NCBI GenBank assembly: GCA_930367205.1
Contig: OV884013.1
Coordinates: 89,467,333 to 89,531,332 of the forward strand
Source of the DNA: Acanthosoma haemorrhoidale
Lineage: Eukaryota; Arthropoda; Insecta; Hemiptera; Acanthosomatidae
Length of the DNA: 64,000 nt
Direction: 5' to 3'
The position numbers and the translations under genes were made by a program. Positions 43,401 to 52,400 of this stretch are shown here, in pieces. Each line of letters starts with the position of its first letter. Position 1 is the stretch's first letter. The notes beneath the pieces are model-generated. The model was not told the DNA's origin and searched no databases. It saw only the letters and a program-made list of their open reading frames with translations.

Positions 43401-46400
43401 TTTATTTTTCATTAGACAAAATTGAATCTATTCATTTGTTCCATTGCCCCAAAATTAAAAATACATTTCTAATTTTAACAGTATTTTAATATTTTTATAG
43501 CAACTTTACAGCAATTTTAATATAACAAAATGAAATATGTATTGATAAAACCACTATTTATTTTTTTTTAGCCTCGACCCTTTTCCGTTCATCCGTATAT
43601 CAGAAATATATTCTACAATATGAAACAGATTAAAATTTCACTACTCAAACTTCAGTTGGCACTAACAGGCCGAGAATCTTCTCCGAGAATTCTGCGGATC
43701 TGGCCCGTCAGAAAAATCCGTGCGCTTGTGGTCTAGAGCTAATGAAACTTTTGTCATTTTATAGATGTCTGTAACGTTTTAATATCAACAGAAATTTTTC
43801 CCATACGACTAAAAATTGTGACGATAGTGGTCAGTGAGTGGCGAATGTTTGGCGAACACTGCGCTAGACTCTCTACCTACTTAATACCCATATTTATCAC
43901 GGATTATAATCACAACTTTCAGCGACTCATCCACGACGAGTAAGGCATTGCCTTTCGAGTTCCCAGAGCCCCGAGAACAATCGGACAGCTCAGGAGGCCA
44001 AGGTCGTAGTGAAAGTCTTCAGAGAACGATGTTTCTCCTTGATAAGGATTGTGTTGTCGTTGCCATGGTCACGACCATCCGGGCATGCTTTCGTGTATCG
44101 TTCCATTTTGACCTAACGTAATTTGTTTTAATCCGAAAGTAGAATGGAAAATTATACATACATCTTTGAAATGCCACCCATAATTTGGATGTGATTTATT
44201 ACTACTTACTCTTGTCGTCAGTTGCCTCAAGATTTTTTTTGGCATAACACGAGGTTTTTTTAAATTTTACCAAATATTTTTTGAATCAATTGTATACATG
44301 AAGTATAATGGTCATACCAATTAATTAATTTATCACGCTTATTCGTTGTCTCGAGAACGCTCAAATTACTTGTCTTCTTTTTATCAAATGAGACCTCTAT
44401 TTAAGTTTTCATGTCATTAGGTTGAAAAAGGGCTGAAACCGGCCGGCGGGGTAATCAGAACATAATATATGTTAAAGCCGGGGGGGGGGGAGAATATAAG
44501 AATTTTTTTTTTCTTCTTAATTCGGAAAAATAAAAACCACCTTTTGAAATCGTCAAACGAGATTAAGTTGAGGGATCGGGAAATCGTTATATTTCTTTCT
44601 GTTTTAATGTGTCTTAACGTCTATGTTAGGTAATAGTTCCGGGACTTTTTGCCACTAATTTTTCTTTTTCATAATTCACATTTTGTATCTTAACCGAAAC
44701 ATTTGTGTTGTTGAATATAACTTTCCAATCATTTGGATTATTGTTATACCCACAATCGTAGAACACATTGACAGATAACGTTCTAATGACCGGTCCCTGT
44801 TTGATAGTAGACTGCCCTAAGAGTTTAGCATTTACCTTACCATCTACCTTTTTGTTATAAAAAAACAAGATATTATGAAATAAAACAGCTTTTGTCTCTC
44901 CACAAGTTTAAACGCCAATGTTTTCGACGGACTAGGCCGTCATCTTCAAGGATGGAGTTGGTGACCACAGACTTTTGATATCTAACTTGGCAAGTGCTCC
45001 AGTTAGCTGATGAGCTTGAACCCTTTAGGTTGACGTCGTATAACGTTTGGGTAAAAGTTAATAAAGTTGAGGAGGGATCGAAGCTGTATTATACATTTCA
45101 TATGATATGCACACTCCTCACCATCAATAAGATAAATCTGCATGGTTATAAGCTGACAACAAATATAAACATAATTTGTAAAGAGGCCTCTGCAGATATC
45201 CAGATGGCCTAACTTTCAACTTGAAAGAAACTACAGGACTATCACAAGTTCTTCTGAAAGGCTAACTAATACAGAGAACGCATGACGAAGGCCGATTCAA
45301 GTCGATATTCATCTTGAGAACTCCATCATGACTGGCCGTTAGAAATTAAATGAACGGAACCTGTTATAGTGGATGACTTTCTAGCTCCGGTGAAACGGAA
45401 CGCAGTCGTATTCTGGACAGTGTTTTCGGTCGTTAATAGTCACTAATTTTACCACTCCCACCTTGTGGTACGTATGTAACGAATTTTCTCGATGTAACAG
45501 CCGTGTAAGCGGCCGAGTACTGTGTAAAGAGAACGCCAATGTTTGAAGAGGAGTAGCTTTTGTGCCTTGGAGCTGTGTTTAGAGGGGAAAGCCGACGGGT
45601 CTTTGTCGAGCCTTTCATTACAGGCCAGTTCCGGCTGCATCCTTGTATCAATAGTGGACGAAAGCTCTTGACTCGGAGCCTGAGGGCTCAGGGGAAACTT
45701 CAACAGAGGGTCTCTTTTGCTGTCCCGTAGTACGCGGAGTCTTCGGGAAAGTCACATTTTGGAGAGTAGTACGAGAACGATACCGAATTATTATATAAGA
45801 TAAAATGGGACTTTCATCTTTATATTTAACTGTAGTAAGATATAACTTTCGGAACCTATTTGGAGACATTGCCGTAATTTGTTTAGTTTTGACCAAAAAT
45901 GACTTATTGTATTTACTACACCTCGTTGGTCTCTGGAAAAAATACTTTTCAGTGACAGAATAGAAAAACAATTTTATTCCGGGATCAAGTCCCCTGTGAA
46001 TAACATTAATGTTCAGATGACATATGTACGTATTATACGGTTTCAAACCAAGAAAATAATTATCTTATATAGGTAAAATGAATTAACTGACTTAATTAGC
46101 GAATTAATCAATTAATTTCTGCAAAAACATTTGGTAATTATCAATGTAAAGAAAGTTGGAGAAAATTTTTTTGTGCATTACTGACAATAAAAATATATTA
46201 ATTAAAATGAAGAGAAAAAATTGTTATAAAATTTGAATTTTTATATTATTATTTGTCCACCTTATCAAAGATATATTATTTTTTGGAAGTAAATATTGTA
46301 TCTATCAATATGAAGTTATAGTAATTCCAACGAAACCTTTAATTGCGCCATTGAACATATTTTACACAATACCATATTTTTGGAATATCTTTAAATTGAT

Positions 46401-49400
46401 TTTAACCTTGTCGCCTTGATTTTTTTTTTTTTTTTTTTTTTTAGTACCGGACAACTTATATACCTTCTGCTTTGAGATGGGGGAGAGTTTCTTACGTTAA
46501 ATTATTTTTTCTAGTTCTTCTATTTACTGTATCTTAACAATCTGAGTAATCTAGGTATTGTGGAATGATACGTTTACAGTTTCAGTAGGACAGGACCATG
46601 TACGTACTACATACTTTTATCATTAGTTCATAGAGAAATTACCGTTACAAAATGGTGCATCTCCTTTTAGGCCTTATTTAGCTATATTTTATTAATTTAA
46701 TTTTATGCGTAGATGTTAATTTGAAACTTAATCCTAACTTTTCTGTGAGAATATTGTACTGCTATACTAATGGTATATAACGGCAGTTTGAAATGCCCAG
46801 CAAGATATAAGTGGTCTAATCTCCTCCCTCTAAACCCGTGTAACAAGTTTCCTTTCCATTTCACCTCACCTGCCGGACAGCTTTGCGGCATTCTGTCACT
46901 TTTCCCTTTCTACACCAGACATTTCTACTCATAAGAAAAGAACTTCTTCATGAGCGCTTATCATTTAGCATAACCTCAGACTCAGATTGAAAACGGTCTG
47001 AGACCAGTAGAAGAAAGAATAATTTCTTTCTGCTCATTCATTGGCGTAAGTATGTTGGGTTCGGTAGGATATTAATGCCTGGTGGTAACGTTCGCAAAGA
47101 GAAATACATCCTTGTGGCTGGATCATAACCGTTGTACGTGCCACCTAAAAACCCTTAAGTTTTCACTCGTGTGTCTGTCTGCTCTGAGTCCACTCATCGT
47201 TACAGACATAATTTATAACAGTCATGTTAATAATTCTAAACACAAACCTTAATATATCATGAAGTAGTAATTTCTAACTGCTAACTAAGTGATATCTAAC
47301 TAGCCTTAGATTATTTACTTTCATATGAGTAAATTATAAAGTTATTAATTAATTATTTATTATCGTCGCCAATATGAATCTATACAGATGTTAAATACAA
47401 CTCATAAGGGTAGATTAAGTGTTTTAGATAGTCATTCACTTATACACTAGTGTGCTACAGGCCACTTGACTACACTATATAACAATAAAAGTAAACTTTT
47501 TAACTTGGGTTTATGTAACATCAATGTTCGTTTCTCCAAGAGCTTTCCATAGGTAGCGCCTGAGGATGACATACGTGGGCTGTTCAGATTGCTTGACAAT
47601 TAATGAAAAACTTATGAAGAGAAACGAACTTTTGTGTTATTGAATACCTAAATTATACCACATCTTCCAACCTAACTCCTTATTGTATAAAAGTATAATA
47701 GTTCTAATAGTAGACTATAACAACAAAAAGTCATTAAAACGGTTTTTGCTTCTGTAACTTGACTGCACTACACAACTTGAATCATTTAAATGAAATTGTA
47801 AATACAAGGACCTAACTCAATGAAAACAAACACCGAGTCCCTGGTTTACGGACTGGCCAGTGATGGGCCCATTTCTTCGCAGAAAGTGAGATCAGTGAAA
47901 GGACCTCCATAAGTCCTGTATCCTCCACTTCTTCTTTCATTGTCCCCTGAAGAAGGATCAGCCTCTAGGAGCTCGCTTACTCCTTAACTACTTCCTCGGC
48001 TTAATGGCTCCTCCTAATGTCCCCCACTCAGAAGTCGTTATTGCCGCGATTGCACGCTCTCCTTTTCATTTGTCCGTTGACAATCTATACGTTAATCCTA
48101 CACTGAGAACCGAAAAAAGTGGCTACTGTAGGTTTGTGGCATACTCAGTTAAGTGTGCTGTTTTTTATTTCTCATTAAATGTCAAGTAAATTGGGCGATA
48201 TTGATAAGATTATTAAAAAAACATTAATACACAATATAGTCTCTTTTAAGTGTTAGCAAGAGGTCTTTGACATAAACCTCAGAGATGTTATCATATTCCT
48301 CCTCCAAGACAATAGTAAGCATCAATAAGCATAAAGCAACGTTTTATTTTTATCTGTTGTTATTTGTTATTTGTTGAGGCTCAATTAATAAGTTCATATA
48401 TGTTTCATAAACAATCTTTTTTTGTTATCATCTTATATCTTTGTATCTAGTTAGACAAAAGTTCCGCGTGCCTTTGTACATAACAGAGAATATAAAATAA
48501 CGAAACAACTGATTCAAAACTTATAGATAACAGCTTACGATTCACTGTATTAATGATGAAGCTATGATTTGAACACTAAATTAGATTATATTAGGGCGTA
48601 AATAAATTAACAAAAAGTGGTTAGTGATAAACATGAACCTACATACTAGTCATAATTATTTTTATTGAATGGTACAAATAATTCTGGTATTTTTGTTACA
48701 GGCTATTTTGCTGCTATCAGTGGTTCTGCTGGTTTCAGGTGAAGCACAGAGCTCAGAACAAAGTTCCCCTGGCCCTTTAGCATCACTCACCCAGAGGATA
48801 GCCAGATGGTTCTGGCCAAATAAAGATTCGAACCAGCAGCAGTATGCGTCCAATCATGTCCGCTCGAGCCAATATTACGGCCAGGAAAGAGATAAGCAAC
48901 AGAAAGCAGGCGAATGTAGTCCTTGTAACGCCATACCTTGGATACCTATTGCAAGGGCAGTAAACAGCGTCCCAGCCACATACAACGAAAATGGCCAGCA
49001 CTATTCCTTCCATGTGCCAACTATTAGTCTCGCGGCGGTTCCGGTTGTCTCAAATCAGTACGGACCACCAAAGTCAGAATATGGCCCTCCGAAACCTGAA
49101 TATGGCCCTCCAAAATCTGAAAATGGACCACCGAAACCTGAATATGGGCCTCCGCAACCGGAATATGGACCACCGAAACCAGAATATGGCCCTCCGAAAC
49201 CTGAATATGGACCACCGAAACCAGAATATGGCCCTCCGAAACCTGAATATGGACCACCGAAACCAGAATACGGTCCTCCAAAACCTGAGTATGGACCACC
49301 TAAGACGGATCACATCCCACTAAAGCCAGAATATGGTCCTCCTTCGAGTCCAGAATTTGGATCTCTACCATCAAGTGGATTCGGCCCTCTAAAACCAGGG

Positions 49401-52400
49401 ATTGGACAAGCAAAACCTGAATACAGTCCTCCCGATTTGAGCCCTCCACTAAAACCGGAGTATGGACCACCAAAATCTGCATATGGACCACCCACAAATG
49501 AATATGGCCCTCCAAAACCAGAATATGGACCACCGAAACCTGATTATGGACTTCCGAAACCAGAATATGGACCACCGAAGTCAGAATATGGACCACCAAC
49601 TCCTGAGTATGGACCTCCAAAACCACAATATGGACCACCGAAACCTGAGTATGGACCTCCCAAAAATGAACATTTCGATTTAGAGCCACCCTCAATTCCA
49701 GATTTCGTCCCACCAAAACCCGGATTCAGGCATCACAGACCACCGAAACATGATTTCAGACCATTAAACCTGGAAATCGGCCCACCTAAACCTGAATATG
49801 GTCAACCAAAACCTGAATACGGACCACCAAAATCTGCATACGGACTACCAAAACCTGAATACGGACCACCGTCATTCAAGCCTTTGAATCTTGATTTTGG
49901 TCCACCTAAGTCAGATTTTGGGCATCTAAAATCAGAATTTGGATTTCCTAATCTAGAGTATGGCCCTCCAACAAAAGATCACGGGACAAATTTTGAATAT
50001 GGACCACCAAAGCCTGAGTACGGACCACCTAAGCCAGAATATGGCCCTCCAAAGCCTGAGTACGGCCCACCTAAACCTGAGTACGGACCACCCAAACCTG
50101 AATATGGACCACCTAAACCTGAGTACGGTCCACCTAAACCTGAGTACGCCCCACCAAAGCCTAATTATGGACCACCGAAAAACCAATATGGACCACCAAA
50201 CGTTGGATCAAAGCCAGGTCCTCAATATTTACCACCACCATTGAGATCATATCTTCCACCAAGGCCAGTCAGTGGCCCAAAAAACATGTTTGGTCCACCG
50301 AAGAATCAATACGGCCCCCCTAAAACTCAATATGGGCCTCCTACATTTAACAATCCTCCTAAATCCTACGGACCCCCATCAAACAATTACGGTCCTCCTT
50401 CAGGGCCTCTAGTAGCCCAATCCAAGCCAAAACCGAATTATGCCCCACCAAATCAGTTAAGGGTAGTAAGACCCACCTCTAATAGCCAAGTGAACGATGC
50501 TGCCACTGATGCAGTAAGCTACCAATTGTTCTTGTCTCCTCCTCCAGTTAAAGGTGGACAATATTCTTCGCTTACACAACCAAATCCGATCCCAGAACAT
50601 AGCTTCAATGCACACGAAATTCTAAACTTCGAGAAACCAAAGACAGAACATCCGAAAACCCATTCTAACGTCGTATTAACAATTCAAGAATCCGATCCAC
50701 AGGTGTGCAATAGATGCCCTCCGTCAGGTCCAGACCTAAGTCACAGCGATGTAGGTTTGGAATCTGTCAAAGAAGGAGTCGCTGATTTTGGTCAACTTCC
50801 TTTAAGTGATTCAGCACATGAAGCTTCAAGTGTCACCGTATCACACGTATTATCTTCCACTGAACATCCAATCATAAACCAGCAATCCAATGAAGCTACT
50901 CAAGTATTTGTTACCAAGAGCATACCTGTTAGTGAATACCTTTCTTCCATAGAATACCCTATGCAAATAATACAAGCTCCTCTTTTGGATGTACCTGACT
51001 TACCTAAATACGTAAATCTCGGATATCATTCTTTTAACCAGCACCTGTATAATCAATACCATGACAGTGACAAATCATCATCACAGCATAAAACAGTAAC
51101 AACAAATGCAAATTCAATTCCTACTAAACCCAAACTAAGTCGACCTAATGATAACCTACATGACGCAACATTAATTTTAAATGATGGAACTCATAGGGAT
51201 TATAGTAGTGATTTCAACAAGAACAGTACATCATACGAAGCAGAAAGTGCTGAAGTCCCAACCTGGCACACAGTGCAATCTCAAAGTACACCACAGCCAT
51301 TCATTCACCAATCTTCTTCGACTCCGAAGTCCAGACAAGTGCATCAGATAATCATACCTTATGTTAGGGATTCCCCACAGGCAAGGAAAGTACCACCAAC
51401 ATCGGACCCAGATTTATCTGCCATATATCTCAACAGGGCTGTCACCGCACCTGAAGACACGCAAACAACGAACATAAACTATCCGCTGACGGCGACAGGT
51501 TCCGAAAATTTCGAATCATTGCATATTCCACAAGTGCTCAATTCCCTTCCTCCGGATGTCATGAACAAACTATTAGAACTTGGGTTCAGTCCTCAGGAAC
51601 CGGGAAAAGGAAATCTACAACATGTAGTTGCAGATAATATAAAAGCTATGTTACAGGGAGAAGAAGACACAGTAGATCTTGCAAGACTTCAGAAAAATAT
51701 AGACACTTGGACAATTGAGGGTTACGGCAAGAGGGATACAATTCCCCAACTGAATTCTAAAGTTATACCGGAGGATTACTTTACTACAGCAGCCCCTGAA
51801 GAAGAGACTAAACCTGAGACTAGACCTGAGACAGAAATAGGACAAGACCATGAAATGTCAGCTAGTCAACACTACCCGGTCACGTTCAAAGTTCAAGAAA
51901 GCAAGAAAGTCGAAGACGAAGGTGTGTTGATACACGAAATGAACGGCTGGTCCTTAGCAGAAACTAAATTGAAATCTACTACAGAACCAGCTGTGACGAC
52001 AAAAATATGGGAGAAGACAGCAGTGTCTATTTCTCCGTTGACGAAAGAAAAGGTTTACGTGGTCACACCGCTCACAACATTTCCATCGTCACCTGACATC
52101 ACCACTCATAGTGCTCCGTTGGATAGATTCACTAGGGATACAACCCCAACATCTTCGACTACTAAAAAAGGTAAGTATCATGTTATAATGCGGTAATAGA
52201 AATACTATGTGGGTGGTACTGGTTGTGGAAGGATATAATTAAATAGTTTTTGGCTCGGCAAAAGGTAAAAATAGTTATTTTCTTGATGAGAGTAAAAATG
52301 GGGGATGGTGTAGGTGTCATTATACTTAAATTTTAAATATAAATCATACCGAATCTTCCTCATAATTAACTGAGTGATAAGTTCGTAGTATAACCTACTG

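Noticed and set aside
45433..46046. Overlapping minus-strand ORFs up to 132 codons
   Set aside because: Low-complexity and frame-overlapping, with no domain, start context or splice partner.
49024..50186. Long antisense and alternative-frame ORFs over the repeat exon
   Set aside because: They are shadows of the 21-bp repeat, which keeps several frames free of stops. Their translations are simple periodic sequences.
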